Assembly (NCBI GenBank): GCA_910578715.1
Contig: CAJTRL010000001.1
Coordinates: 1 to 64,000, forward strand
Length of the DNA stretch: 64,000 nt
Direction of reading: 5' to 3'
Source: an uncultured Lachnospiraceae bacterium
Lineage (GTDB): Bacteria > Bacillota > Clostridia > Lachnospirales > Lachnospiraceae
A program made the translations under genes and the position numbers. Position 1 is the first letter of the stretch, and each line of letters opens with the position of its first letter. Under the pieces are notes generated by a model that was given only the letters and a program-made list of their open reading frames with translations, ran no database searches and was not told where the DNA came from. Below, piece by piece: positions 1-8,754 of this stretch.

Positions 1-14
1 AGCCAGTTTTTCAT
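1..14 (-). CDS. agrD: AgrD-like autoinducing peptide precursor, start only (cut by window edge)
   Basis: Only the first codons are visible, reading M-K-N-W before the window edge. A strong ribosome site (GGGAGGTG, minus strand) lies 7 bases before the ATG. The start sits inside the open 3' end of agrB in another frame, the usual agrBD arrangement, where the small peptide precursor is translated with the protease that processes it. The identity rests on this context and on the strength of the ribosome site; the peptide itself cannot be seen. Confidence 0.5.
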
Positions 15-591
15 GAAATCTCACCTCCCTCAAAATTTTTGTTATAACCAGTTGAACCGCATGCACTGCCACGGTCCAAAAACTGACGATAAGATATCTG
101 TTTTCAGGAAACAGGAACATGAGGACTGCCACAATCAGAACCACCTGAAAACATTCGATTTTTGCTCTCCGAATCCGGTTTTCCTGGGCGTCTCTTAGAA
201 TTGCGTCCTGTGCGGTAACTTTTGCCTTCAATGTATTCGGCCCGACCAGATAATCGGTAACCGCACATACGAGCAGTACCGGATAAACCGCAAGAGGATG
301 CAGTGCAACATTCGGCAGTACATGAATGACCAGACCAAGATAGAGGAAGGAAAACAGAAAACATGTCCAGTATTTTTTAAAATGAATACCGCCGCTCTTA
401 GTCCGCAGTAGGATTAACGGAACCAGTGCGAACAGAAATTCGGGAAGTTTTCCGACGGCAGTAAAATAAACGGCAAAAATAAGAGTCTTGCTCACATCGT
501 ACAGAATCCCCGTGAAAGAAAAGCGCAATAGTTTTATCTGGTAATCTGAAAATCCATATTCTCTTTGTAATTTGTTTAAAATAGACTGCAT
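1..591 (-). CDS. agrB: AgrB-like accessory gene regulator, cysteine endopeptidase (3' end outside window)
   Basis: A membrane protease that would trim and cyclise an AgrD peptide into an autoinducer. Reading from the ATG at 591 gives 197 codons with no stop before the edge. The protein is hydrophobic with several membrane segments. It carries the family motif S-G-G-I-H with His70, followed seven residues later by Cys77. AgrB uses a His/Cys pair with this spacing for peptide cleavage. The length is already close to the family norm, so little is missing. It diverges from the kinase gene at 864. Family assignment is firm; the signal peptide and target are unknown. Confidence 0.85.
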   Translation of the reverse strand, partial: MQSILNKLQREYGFSDYQIKLLRFSFTGILYDVSKTLIFAVYFTAVGKLPEFLFALVPLILLRTKSGGIHFKKYWTCFLFSFLYLGLVIHVLPNVALHPLAVYPVLLVCAVTDYLVGPNTLKAKVTAQDAILRDAQENRIRRAKIECFQVVLIVAVLMFLFPENRYLIVSFWTVAVHAVQLVITKILREVRFHEKLA

Positions 592-863
592 TTGCACCAC
601 GCCCTTTGCGAATCGGTTAATGGGTTAAATTTTCTTTATTGTAATCAAAAAATACGGAAGCGGTTAATTTGACGCCTGAATAAATTATTTTTTGCATTTA
701 ATGCCGAAAATCGTGCAAATTTTGCTTTTTTTAGAAAAAAGAGCATGCTTCGATTTCAAAAAGAAGCGGTTCAGGCGAATAAAGTCGATATTTGAAGATT
801 TTGCGTAAAGATAGAAGTAAACTGGCGGGCATTATCGCTAAGCCCGCCGGAAGCGAAAGGAGT

Positions 864-1550
864 ATGGTTATCAAAATGGAAAACGCAAAATCAGCATCCC
901 GTGATGAAACCGCCAGAATGCGGGAAAAGTATTATCAGGATTTGGACGAACTGCATGAGGAATACGATACATTTTTACATGATATGAAGCATACGATGAG
1001 AGCAATTGCCGCCCTGGCAAGGGATGGAGAGGTTGATGAGATTATCAGTCTGATAGATAAGCTCGACATGTCCCTGGGGAAAATTGAGCAGAGGATTATA
1101 TGCAGTCACAAAGTACTGAATGCGCTTTTTGCTGAAAGAAAAAGTTATGCGGAGGAAATGGGCGTTGTCCTGGACTATGATATTGTGGAACCGTTATATT
1201 TTCAGGATTTTGATGATGTGGATTTGTGCAGTCTGGTTGGAAATATTCTTGATAATGCAATAGAGGCGGAGAAATATTCCGCCGATGGGGAAGGCATTCT
1301 GTTTTGTATGAAGATGGCCAAAGAAGGGCGTCATATCATTATTCAGATGGAAAACAGCTATGATGAAAAGGAAGAAAATCAAAAAGCAAAGACTGACGGA
1401 ACAGAACGGGTTGGAGCGAAACATGGAATCGGCCTGCGGAATGTCCGCAAAATTGTCAGACAGTATGGCGGAATGATAGAAGATAAAAAAGAAGACGGAA
1501 GATTTCGGATTAAAATTCTTCTCCCGGTCCAGAGCGGATGGAGAAATTGA
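864..1550 (+). CDS. GHKL-type sensor histidine kinase lacking a sensor domain (AgrC-like)
   Basis: A cytosolic-looking kinase of the AgrC/GHKL class. Visible motifs are an H-box-like L-H-D-M-K-H around residue 40, an N-box N-I-L-D-N-A-I-E-A near 135 and a G-box G-I-G-L-R-N-V near 190. AgrC kinases normally have five to seven membrane helices before this core; here none precede it, and an in-frame stop at 780-782 rules out a longer version. The ATG at 864 closely follows AAGGAG; a TTG at 792 and an ATG at 876 are alternatives. A terminator follows at 1578. It could be a decapitated agrC or a soluble kinase taking its input from a partner. No response regulator is visible in the window. Confidence 0.75.
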   Translation: MVIKMENAKSASRDETARMREKYYQDLDELHEEYDTFLHDMKHTMRAIAALARDGEVDEIISLIDKLDMSLGKIEQRIICSHKVLNALFAERKSYAEEMGVVLDYDIVEPLYFQDFDDVDLCSLVGNILDNAIEAEKYSADGEGILFCMKMAKEGRHIIIQMENSYDEKEENQKAKTDGTERVGAKHGIGLRNVRKIVRQYGGMIEDKKEDGRFRIKILLPVQSGWRN

Positions 1551-1577
1551 AAATGACCCGGTCTGGGAATAAAGAGA

Positions 1578-1620
1578 CCTCCTTTGGCGGACAAAGTCTG
1601 ATAAAAGGAGGCATTTTTTT
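1578..1620 (+). terminator. Intrinsic terminator after the GHKL kinase gene
   Basis: The 8-bp stem CCTCCTTT (1578-1585) pairs with AAAGGAGG (1604-1611) and is followed by a T-run at 1614-1620. It lies 28 bases after the kinase stop. The remaining gap up to the chemotaxis receptor is AT-rich and holds a TATAAT-like box at 1771-1776, without a clear -35 element. Confidence 0.75.
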
Positions 1621-1863
1621 GTGTTTATTTGAAGTTTGTACTGCCATGAAAGAATACAGAAAATAAAACGATTTACTAAAAATAATGTTTACAGAGTAAT
1701 CCTTATAATAAAATGATATCAATTGTTATAAAAAAATAAGAATTAGAAAGTAAAGGTTGCAATTTTATAGTATAATCGGTTATAGTATTCATAGATTTAA
1801 AACGTTTTACATATGTTACAAAAGTGCATCAGGAATAAAGGACAGAAGAAAGGCGGTATAGTC

Positions 1864-3897
1864 ATGAAAAACGTTAAAATGGCGGCGAAGATAAGTCTGA
1901 TTTCCATCGTTATTCTTGCTATTGGACTGGTTGGCTTATGGTTCGCTGCGAACAGACAGATGACAAAAGTTATGGAAGAGTCTATTATTCAGCAGTTGAA
2001 TAATTCTGTTGAAATGCAGGCTGAAATTGTAAGGAATTATGTGGACAAGGCGGAGACTTATCTGATTGGGTATGCACAGGCGCCCATTATGTCAGATGCA
2101 CTTCGGGATACATCGGATGAGACCGGTAAGGCGGGGCTTCAGGAATATACGGATGCTTATGCGGAAACGGGAGATAATCTGGAAAACATATATGCCGCGG
2201 ATTATAATTCTACGGTAATCGCTTCCCGTGTACAGGGAGTCATCGGTGTGACTCTGCGGGAAGGGGATGCGCTAAAACAGCTTCAGGACGCCCTTTCAAA
2301 AGGAATGTACAACACTGGAATCATGGCTTCCAAATCCACCGGGGCACAGGTCATTTCCATGTATTATCCGGTAAATGATAAAGACGGACAGCCGCTGGGT
2401 TATGTGGGCGCGGCGATTTATGCCGGAAATTTGAGGGACACGCTGAACGGACTGGCGGGAGTGCAGGAAGGAAGCAATTATTTACTGCTGGACTCCGCAT
2501 CGGGAAGTTACATTTTCTGTCCGGAAGACGAGATGATTGGGACGGCGGTGGAAAACGAGGATATTCTGAATATTATTGAACAGGCCAAAAGTGCGGGAAA
2601 TCAGGCAAGGTCTTTTGAATATGTGGATAGTGTTACCGGGAAAAAAACCATATCGGCAATGTATTACATGGAAGAACGCGACTGGGTGCTGGTAGCCCTG
2701 ACAGACTGGGATATTGCTTTTGCACCGGTAAATATGCTGTCTCTTACCCTTGCGATTCTCTGCCTGACAGTTCTTGTTATTATTTCATTTGCAATCTGGT
2801 TCAGCGTGATGATGATTGCCCGCGCGTTGAGCGGTGAAGCGGCGATTATCCAGGAAATCGGGACGCTGGATTTTACGGGCAGACAGCGGCTGGAACGTTA
2901 TTGCGGCAGAAAAGATGAGGTCGGCATGATTGCCAGCGCCATGAAGGTTCTGGTAGACGCAATGTATAGTGTCGTTGCAGGACTGAAAGAAAAGAGCAGA
3001 GAGCTGCAGAAGACTGCGGGAGAGATGAGTGAAAACTCCGCATCCACATCTGATGCAATCAGGAATGTTGAGACGGCAATCCAGGAAATTTCCCAGGGTG
3101 CGGGGAGTCAGGCAACGGAGACGACAAATGCGTCGGAACGCGTAATACATATCGGGAATCAGATTGCGGAAACAAAAGAGAAATCATCGAGACTTTCCGG
3201 CGTGGCGGAGCGAATCAACCATTCCAGCGAGGAAGCGCTGCAGACGCTGCAGATTCTTGTCAAAATCAATGAAAAAGCCAAAGCGGCGGTTGAGCAGATT
3301 AACCGGCAGACACTGAATACAAATGATTCTGTTCTGAAAATCAGAGACGCGGCACAGCTCATTACTTCGATAGCGGAAGAAACGAATCTGCTGTCATTGA
3401 ATGCCTCGATTGAGGCGGCCCGTGCGGGCGAACAGGGAAGCGGATTTGCGGTCGTTGCCGGACAGATTAAGAAACTTGCCGAGCAGTCCAACGATTCCGC
3501 GAAATATATCGATAAGATTATTGAAGCGCTGTTGGAAGAGTCTTCCTGTGCGGTACAGGTTATGGATGAAGTGAAGGAAATTATGATGAAACAGAGTGAG
3601 CATCTTGCGGAAACAAAAGACTGTTTCGGGGAAGTAAGCCATAACGTAGAAGTGACACAAAGTGAGATTTCCAATATCGATTATACAATTTCCAATATGG
3701 ATAAAGAAAGAGGCAGCGTTATTGACGTTGTGCAGAGCCTGACGGCAATCGCAGAAGAAAATGCGGCGAGTACGGAGGAATCCCTCGCTTCGACTGAAAT
3801 GGTCAACGGCATGATAAAAGAAGTTGCGGAGGTTGCAAAGGCGCTGGAAGAGCTGGCAGACGACATAGAAAAAGATATCAGCATTTTCCGGGTATAG
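1864..3897 (+). CDS. Methyl-accepting chemotaxis protein with extracellular Cache-type sensor
   Basis: A transmembrane chemoreceptor passing ligand binding to CheW/CheA. From the N-terminus: membrane helix at about residues 10-29; extracytoplasmic sensor of about 260 residues resembling dCache; second helix at about 291-315; a HAMP-like linker; a long helical signalling domain ending in F-R-V. The conserved hairpin tip E-E-T-N-L-L-S-L-N-A-S-I-E-A-A-R-A-G lies at about 503-520. I chose the ATG at 1864, preceded by AGAAAGGCGG, over the in-frame ATG at 1813, which would put 17 charged residues before the signal anchor. No che or flagellar genes are nearby. The ligand is unknown. Confidence 0.92.
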   Translation: MKNVKMAAKISLISIVILAIGLVGLWFAANRQMTKVMEESIIQQLNNSVEMQAEIVRNYVDKAETYLIGYAQAPIMSDALRDTSDETGKAGLQEYTDAYAETGDNLENIYAADYNSTVIASRVQGVIGVTLREGDALKQLQDALSKGMYNTGIMASKSTGAQVISMYYPVNDKDGQPLGYVGAAIYAGNLRDTLNGLAGVQEGSNYLLLDSASGSYIFCPEDEMIGTAVENEDILNIIEQAKSAGNQARSFEYVDSVTGKKTISAMYYMEERDWVLVALTDWDIAFAPVNMLSLTLAILCLTVLVIISFAIWFSVMMIARALSGEAAIIQEIGTLDFTGRQRLERYCGRKDEVGMIASAMKVLVDAMYSVVAGLKEKSRELQKTAGEMSENSASTSDAIRNVETAIQEISQGAGSQATETTNASERVIHIGNQIAETKEKSSRLSGVAERINHSSEEALQTLQILVKINEKAKAAVEQINRQTLNTNDSVLKIRDAAQLITSIAEETNLLSLNASIEAARAGEQGSGFAVVAGQIKKLAEQSNDSAKYIDKIIEALLEESSCAVQVMDEVKEIMMKQSEHLAETKDCFGEVSHNVEVTQSEISNIDYTISNMDKERGSVIDVVQSLTAIAEENAASTEESLASTEMVNGMIKEVAEVAKALEELADDIEKDISIFRV

Positions 3898-3960
3898 GCA
3901 GCGGTTCTATTGACAATCAGCTGGAAAAATTTTATAGTACTCGCAAAGGAGTATTCTGCC

Positions 3961-5001
3961 ATGATTACAGTAAAAGAAATTGCGCGGATATGCGGAGTGT
4001 CGCCGAGTACAGTCTCTAATATTCTAAATGGTAAAACGAATATGAGCGAAGAAACAAGGCAGAAAGTCCTGGGAACGATTAAGGAAATTGGTTATCAGCC
4101 GAACTTTTTTGCTCAGAGTATGCGTAAGCATAACAGCCGTGTCATCAGCATTATCACAGAGGATTTGAATCAGTTTGGCACCGGCTCTATTGTAGAAGCG
4201 GTGATGGCGTATTGCGAGGACCATGACTACCGGACAATTCTGATGAACCTCCGTTTATATGATAAGTGGTCGGATACCTGGTTCGACGATGAACAAAAGG
4301 TTAAAGCAGTGCTGGACCCGGTCGTACAGGAATCTTTGTCCATCCGGGTGGACGGCCTGATTTATGTGGCGGGACATTGCCGGCTTATCAATAGTCTTTC
4401 CCCGGACCTTCCTGTTCCGGCGGTTTTTGCCTATGGACTTTCGGGGCATAAAAAATATCCGTCTGTTATCATCGATGATGAAAAGGGCGGCTACGACATT
4501 ACAAAATATATCATTTCAAAGGGCCATCGGAAAATCGGCCTGATTGGCGGGACCGCGGAGAACTTACATACGAAGAGCCGCCTTCTGGGATATCAGAAAG
4601 CGCTGTTTGAAGAAAACATTTTGTACAACCCGTTCTGGGTTCGTTATGGAGAATGGACGAGAACCTCCGGTTACCGGGAGGCCGGATATCTGGTAAAAGA
4701 GGGTGTGACCGCGCTCTTTTGTATGAACGATAATATGGCGGCAGGCGCTTACGACTATCTGTATGAAAACCGGCTGGAAGTGGGCAAAGATGTTTCCATC
4801 GCCGGTTATGATGACAGAGAAATGGCCGGTTATCTGCGGCCGGGGCTTACAACGAACCGGATTGAGCTGCGGGAAATCGGAGAAAGGGCGGCGGAAATTC
4901 TGATTGCCTTGCTGGAAGAGGAAACGGCCGAAAAAAAAGATTACGGCATTGTGAGGATTCCCTGCCGGCTGACGGAACGGGGGTCTGTCGGCGCTTTATA
5001 G
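3961..5001 (+). CDS. LacI-family transcriptional regulator
   Basis: A DNA-binding repressor or activator, normally responsive to a sugar. The N-terminus holds a helix-turn-helix, T-V-K-E-I-A-R-I-C-G-V-S-P-S-T-V-S, at residues 3-19, with the N-G-K-T hinge-proximal region after it. A periplasmic-binding-protein-like effector domain fills the rest, including the C-terminal G-Y-D-D-R-E motif common to the family. Length, 346 residues, is normal. The ATG at 3961 has AAAGGAG nine bases upstream and fits the family N-terminus; the in-frame TTG at 3910 is too far upstream. It precedes the sugar-nucleotide genes by 360 bases and could regulate them, but no operator was recognised. Confidence 0.9.
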   Translation: MITVKEIARICGVSPSTVSNILNGKTNMSEETRQKVLGTIKEIGYQPNFFAQSMRKHNSRVISIITEDLNQFGTGSIVEAVMAYCEDHDYRTILMNLRLYDKWSDTWFDDEQKVKAVLDPVVQESLSIRVDGLIYVAGHCRLINSLSPDLPVPAVFAYGLSGHKKYPSVIIDDEKGGYDITKYIISKGHRKIGLIGGTAENLHTKSRLLGYQKALFEENILYNPFWVRYGEWTRTSGYREAGYLVKEGVTALFCMNDNMAAGAYDYLYENRLEVGKDVSIAGYDDREMAGYLRPGLTTNRIELREIGERAAEILIALLEEETAEKKDYGIVRIPCRLTERGSVGAL

Positions 5002-5180
5002 GAAGGACTGGGATGCCGCAGATGTGGTGGGACGGAGGCTGGTGCGGCGATGGATTCTTACATTGCATAATAATGGAAAATAGGGTAAAATTTCTAATGG
5101 ATATCATTTAGACAGCATTGGGAATTTTACCTTTTTATTTTATTGATGAGGGCAAGTATTTCAAATATGGACGGCGGTAC

Positions 5181-5209
5181 TGGAAATAGTGTCTGAAATC
5201 TGTTACAAT
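5181..5209 (+). promoter_or_regulatory. Candidate sigma-A promoter upstream of ugd
   Basis: TGGAAA (5181-5186) and TACAAT (5204-5209) are separated by 17 bases, ahead of the UDP-glucose dehydrogenase gene. The -35 matches at four of six positions. The surrounding gap, 5002-5362, is AT-rich without an ORF. It also holds an A/T-only palindrome near 5300-5321 and a short leader hairpin at 5331. Confidence 0.45.
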
Positions 5210-5330
5210 ATATCGAACAGCATATATTTGCATGGAATATATCGGTATAATCAATATTGCATGTTTTGCTCCGACAGTGTACATGCACAAAGAAGATTGA
5301 AAATTAAAATTTTTAATTTTTGATTAGAGA

Positions 5331-5346
5331 GTCTGCTGAAGCGGAC
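5331..5346 (+). other. Leader hairpin immediately before the ugd ribosome site
   Basis: GTCTGC-TGAA-GCGGAC forms a 6-bp stem (one G-T pair) capped by TGAA, a few bases before the AGGAG that serves ugd. A nearly identical hairpin leader stands before the glycosyltransferase gene at 58987. The right half with the following purine-rich stretch also recurs before the radical SAM gene at 22576. Confidence 0.45.
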
Positions 5347-5362
5347 AGATAGGAGAAAAATA

Positions 5363-6673
5363 ATGAAAATAGCAGTTGCGGGAACGGGTTATGTGGGCCT
5401 GGTAGCGGGCGTGTGTTTTGCCGAAAAAGGGCATGACGTAACCTGTGTGGATGTGGACGAGGCAAAAGTGAAAATGATGGAGGCGGGAATTACGCCGATT
5501 TACGAAGAAGGTCTGGAAGAGCTGATGCGGAAGAACAATGCCGCGGGAAGACTTCATTATACGACGGACTATCGGAATGCTTACCGAAATGCAGAGGCTA
5601 TTTTTATAGGCGTTGGAACGCCGGAACAGCCGGACGGTTCAGCCAATCTCAGCTATATCGCGACGGTTTCAAGGCAGATTGCGGAATCCATCGAACAGGA
5701 CTGTCTGGTGGTCGTGAAATCTACGGTTCCGGTCGGAACGAATGACAAGGTAGAACAGTTTATCCGGGATTTCCTGGTGCGGGATGTGAAAGTGGAAGTT
5801 GCCTCTAACCCGGAATTTCTGGCACAGGGTTCCGCAGTGCACGATACGCTGCATGCGGCGAGAATCATTATCGGGACGGAGAGTGCGGAAGCGGAGGCAA
5901 AACTGCGTAAAATCTATGAGCCGTTTGAGCTTCCGATTGTGTCGGTCAACAGACGTTCCGCCGAAATGATTAAATACGCCTGCAATGATTTTCTGGCATT
6001 GAAAATATCTTATATGAACGATATTGCCAATTTGTGCGAACTTGTTGGCGCGGATATCGATGCGGTGGCGGAGGGCATGAGCTACGACGCCAGAATCGGC
6101 TCCCGTTTCCTGAATGCAGGAATCGGTTATGGCGGAAGCTGTTTTCCGAAAGACACGAAAGCGTTGAAATATATCGCGCATCAGCACGGCTATACGCTGC
6201 GGACGGTGGAGGCGGCGGTCGATGTGAATGCGGAACAGAAGACCAGACTGTTTCAGAAGGCGAGCAACCGGATGATTACGTTCCAGAATCTGCGGACGGC
6301 TGTGCTGGGACTTGCATTTAAGCCTGGAACCGACGATTTGCGGGAGGCGCCGTCTCTCGACAATGTCCGTCTGCTCCTGGAGAACGGTGCGGATATTTAT
6401 GCCTATGACCCGATTGCGGCGGAGAATTTTAAGAAACACTTTCCGGAAGGCAGTTACGGAAAAGGGACGATTCATTATGTGGATTCCGCACAGGAAGCGC
6501 TGAAGGACGCGCATATCTGCTTTGTTTTTACGGAATGGAAAGAAATCCGGGACATTCCGGCGGAAGATTTCCGGGAGCTGATGCGTATACCGCTCGTATA
6601 TGACGGCAGAAATGTTTATAGCGTCGGAGTGATGAAAGACGCCGGAATCGAGTATTACAGCATCGGACGCTAG
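5363..6673 (+). CDS. ugd: UDP-glucose 6-dehydrogenase
   Basis: Oxidises UDP-glucose to UDP-glucuronate with two NAD+, in the cytosol, to supply acidic sugars for surface polysaccharide. The N-terminal Rossmann motif G-T-G-Y-V-G-L-V is at residues 7-14. The catalytic cysteine motif G-G-S-C-F-P-K-D places Cys260 in the expected position. The C-terminal UDP-binding domain is complete at 436 residues. The next gene is a UDP-glucuronate epimerase, so the pair would give UDP-galacturonate. The ATG follows AGGAGAAAAATA. Confidence 0.95.
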   Translation: MKIAVAGTGYVGLVAGVCFAEKGHDVTCVDVDEAKVKMMEAGITPIYEEGLEELMRKNNAAGRLHYTTDYRNAYRNAEAIFIGVGTPEQPDGSANLSYIATVSRQIAESIEQDCLVVVKSTVPVGTNDKVEQFIRDFLVRDVKVEVASNPEFLAQGSAVHDTLHAARIIIGTESAEAEAKLRKIYEPFELPIVSVNRRSAEMIKYACNDFLALKISYMNDIANLCELVGADIDAVAEGMSYDARIGSRFLNAGIGYGGSCFPKDTKALKYIAHQHGYTLRTVEAAVDVNAEQKTRLFQKASNRMITFQNLRTAVLGLAFKPGTDDLREAPSLDNVRLLLENGADIYAYDPIAAENFKKHFPEGSYGKGTIHYVDSAQEALKDAHICFVFTEWKEIRDIPAEDFRELMRIPLVYDGRNVYSVGVMKDAGIEYYSIGR

Positions 6674-6734
6674 CTTACGGCACATCAGAAGAACACATCA
6701 GAACAATGGGACAGGAAAACCATCAGGAGGACAT

Positions 6735-7730
6735 ATGAACGGACTGGATATCGGAAAAAGATATTTGATTACAGGAGGAGCCGGATTTATCGGGTATCAT
6801 TTGTCGAAGCGCCTTCTGGAAAAAGGGGCGGAGGTCATCGGTTTCGACAACCTGAACGATTACTACGATGTTTCCCTGAAAAAGGACAGGCTGGTGGATT
6901 TAAAGCCATATGAACGATATACGTTTATCAAAGGCGATTTGGCCGAAAAAAGTGATGTATTCCGGATTTTTCAGGAGTATCGTCCGCAGATTGCGGTGAA
7001 TCTGGGTGCACAGGCGGGGGTCAGATACAGCATTGACAATCCCGATGCCTACATGCAGTCTAATATGATGGGCTTTTTCCATATTCTGGAGGGATGCCGC
7101 TATTTTCCGGTGGAGCATCTCGTCTATGCTTCGTCCAGTTCCGTATACGGCGGGAACGAAAAGGTGCCTTTTTCCACACAGGATAAGGTGGATGAGCCGG
7201 TCAGCCTTTATGCGGCTACCAAGAAATCGAATGAGCTGATGGCTTACGCTTATAGCAAGCTGTACCGGATTCCTGTGACCGGACTCCGTTTTTTTACGGT
7301 ATACGGACCTTTTGGCAGACCGGATATGGCATATTTCAAATTTACAAAGAAAATCATGGAAGGCGAACCCATACAAATATATAATAAAGGCGATATGTAT
7401 CGTGATTTTACCTACATCGACGATATCGTGAGGGGCGTGGAAAACATCCTCTGCAATCCGCCGGGAAAAGATGCAAAAGGGGCGGCGAGCAGACTGTACA
7501 ATATCGGGAATCATCAGCCCGTAAAACTGATGGAATTTATCGAAACACTGGAAAAATGTCTTGGAAAAACGGCAGTCAAAGAGTTTCTGCCGATGCAGCC
7601 GGGAGACGTATATCAGACTTATGCAGATGTCAGCGGGCTGATGCGGGATTACGATTTTAAGCCCGATACGCCGCTGGAAGAAGGACTGAAAAATTTTACG
7701 GCGTGGTATCGGGAATACTATAAAATATAG
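6735..7730 (+). CDS. UDP-glucuronate 4-epimerase (extended SDR family)
   Basis: An NAD-dependent SDR epimerase that would convert UDP-glucuronate to UDP-galacturonate. The cofactor motif T-G-G-A-G-F-I-G lies at residues 13-20 and the catalytic Y-A-A-T-K gives Tyr159 and Lys163. The segment F-D-N-L-N-D-Y-Y-D-V and the later Y-R-D-F-T-Y-I-D-D-I are typical of UDP-glucuronate epimerases rather than GalE. Length, 331 residues, is normal. It follows ugd by 61 bases, which supports the substrate call. Other nucleotide-sugar epimerase activity cannot be excluded. Confidence 0.85.
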   Translation: MNGLDIGKRYLITGGAGFIGYHLSKRLLEKGAEVIGFDNLNDYYDVSLKKDRLVDLKPYERYTFIKGDLAEKSDVFRIFQEYRPQIAVNLGAQAGVRYSIDNPDAYMQSNMMGFFHILEGCRYFPVEHLVYASSSSVYGGNEKVPFSTQDKVDEPVSLYAATKKSNELMAYAYSKLYRIPVTGLRFFTVYGPFGRPDMAYFKFTKKIMEGEPIQIYNKGDMYRDFTYIDDIVRGVENILCNPPGKDAKGAASRLYNIGNHQPVKLMEFIETLEKCLGKTAVKEFLPMQPGDVYQTYADVSGLMRDYDFKPDTPLEEGLKNFTAWYREYYKI

Positions 7731-7761
7731 ACGGACAGACCGGAACTGCGGAGGAATCGAG

Positions 7762-8754
7762 ATGGAGAATGAAGAAAGAAAAATACCGGTCCTGTATCTG
7801 GTCGTGCCTTGTTATAACGAGGAAGAAGTCGTGGAAAAATCCGCTCAGGTCATGGGAGATAAACTGCGCAGACTGATAGGGGAAGGAAAAATAGATTCGG
7901 AAAGTAAAATTATGTTCGTCAATGACGGCAGTAAAGATAATACGCTGTGGCTGCTGCACCAGATTGCGGCAAAAGACCCGATGTATTCCGTTGTCAGCCT
8001 GGCGGGCAATTACGGGCACCAGAGCGCGATTCTTGCGGGAATGATGACGGCCAGAACCCATGCGGATGCGGTTGTGACGATAGACGCCGATTTACAGCAG
8101 GATATCGAGGCGCTGGATAAATTTCTGGCAAGCTATATGGCCGGAAGCGAGGTGGTCTACGGAGTGCGCAATGACAGACATTCCGACGGCACTTTTAAGA
8201 AGAGCAGCGCCACCATTTATTATAAACTGATGCACCTGCTCGGAAGCAAGGTAATTGCCAACCATGCGGATTACAGGCTGATGTCCAGGAAAGCGCTGGA
8301 CGCCCTTTCGGAATACCGGGAGACGAACCTTTTTTTGCGCGGCCTGATTCCGACTATGGGATTTGCATCGGACGTGGTGTATTTCGATGTGAAAAAAAGA
8401 GAAGCGGGACAGTCCAAATATACCCTTGCCAAAATGATGACGCTCGCAATTGACGGCATTACCTCCATGAGCGTTACGCCGCTTCGGATGATAGCGGTTA
8501 TCGGCTTTTGCGTCTGCATTTTCAGCTTTGTGATGTGCGTTATCAGCCTGGCGGAATGGGTTCAGGGAAAAAATGTGCCCGGCTATACGACAAGTCTGAT
8601 TGTTTCGCTGATTATGGGAGGCATTACCTTGCTTTCCCTCGGCATTATCGGCGAGTACATCGGAAAGATTTATATGGAGACGAAGAAACGGCCGCGGTAT
8701 ATTATCGATACGGTGGTCTGGAAAAAAGGCGGGGAGCATGATGACAATGACTGA
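7762..8754 (+). CDS. GtrB-like polyprenyl-phosphate glycosyltransferase (GT2)
   Basis: Likely transfers a sugar from a nucleotide donor to undecaprenyl phosphate on the inner membrane face. The GT2 domain begins V-V-P-C-Y-N-E-E-E at about residue 14, with the donor-site motif D-A-D-L-Q-Q-D near 113. Two hydrophobic helices near the C-terminus match the GtrB/DPM1 layout. GGAGG lies seven bases before the ATG. The stop overlaps the following deacetylase gene by 17 bases, so they are translationally coupled. A flippase partner, GtrA, is encoded at 20167. Confidence 0.88.
   Translation: MENEERKIPVLYLVVPCYNEEEVVEKSAQVMGDKLRRLIGEGKIDSESKIMFVNDGSKDNTLWLLHQIAAKDPMYSVVSLAGNYGHQSAILAGMMTARTHADAVVTIDADLQQDIEALDKFLASYMAGSEVVYGVRNDRHSDGTFKKSSATIYYKLMHLLGSKVIANHADYRLMSRKALDALSEYRETNLFLRGLIPTMGFASDVVYFDVKKREAGQSKYTLAKMMTLAIDGITSMSVTPLRMIAVIGFCVCIFSFVMCVISLAEWVQGKNVPGYTTSLIVSLIMGGITLLSLGIIGEYIGKIYMETKKRPRYIIDTVVWKKGGEHDDND

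Noticed and set aside
5669..6685. 338-codon minus-strand open frame
   Set aside because: It is antisense to ugd with composition typical of reverse-strand shadows.
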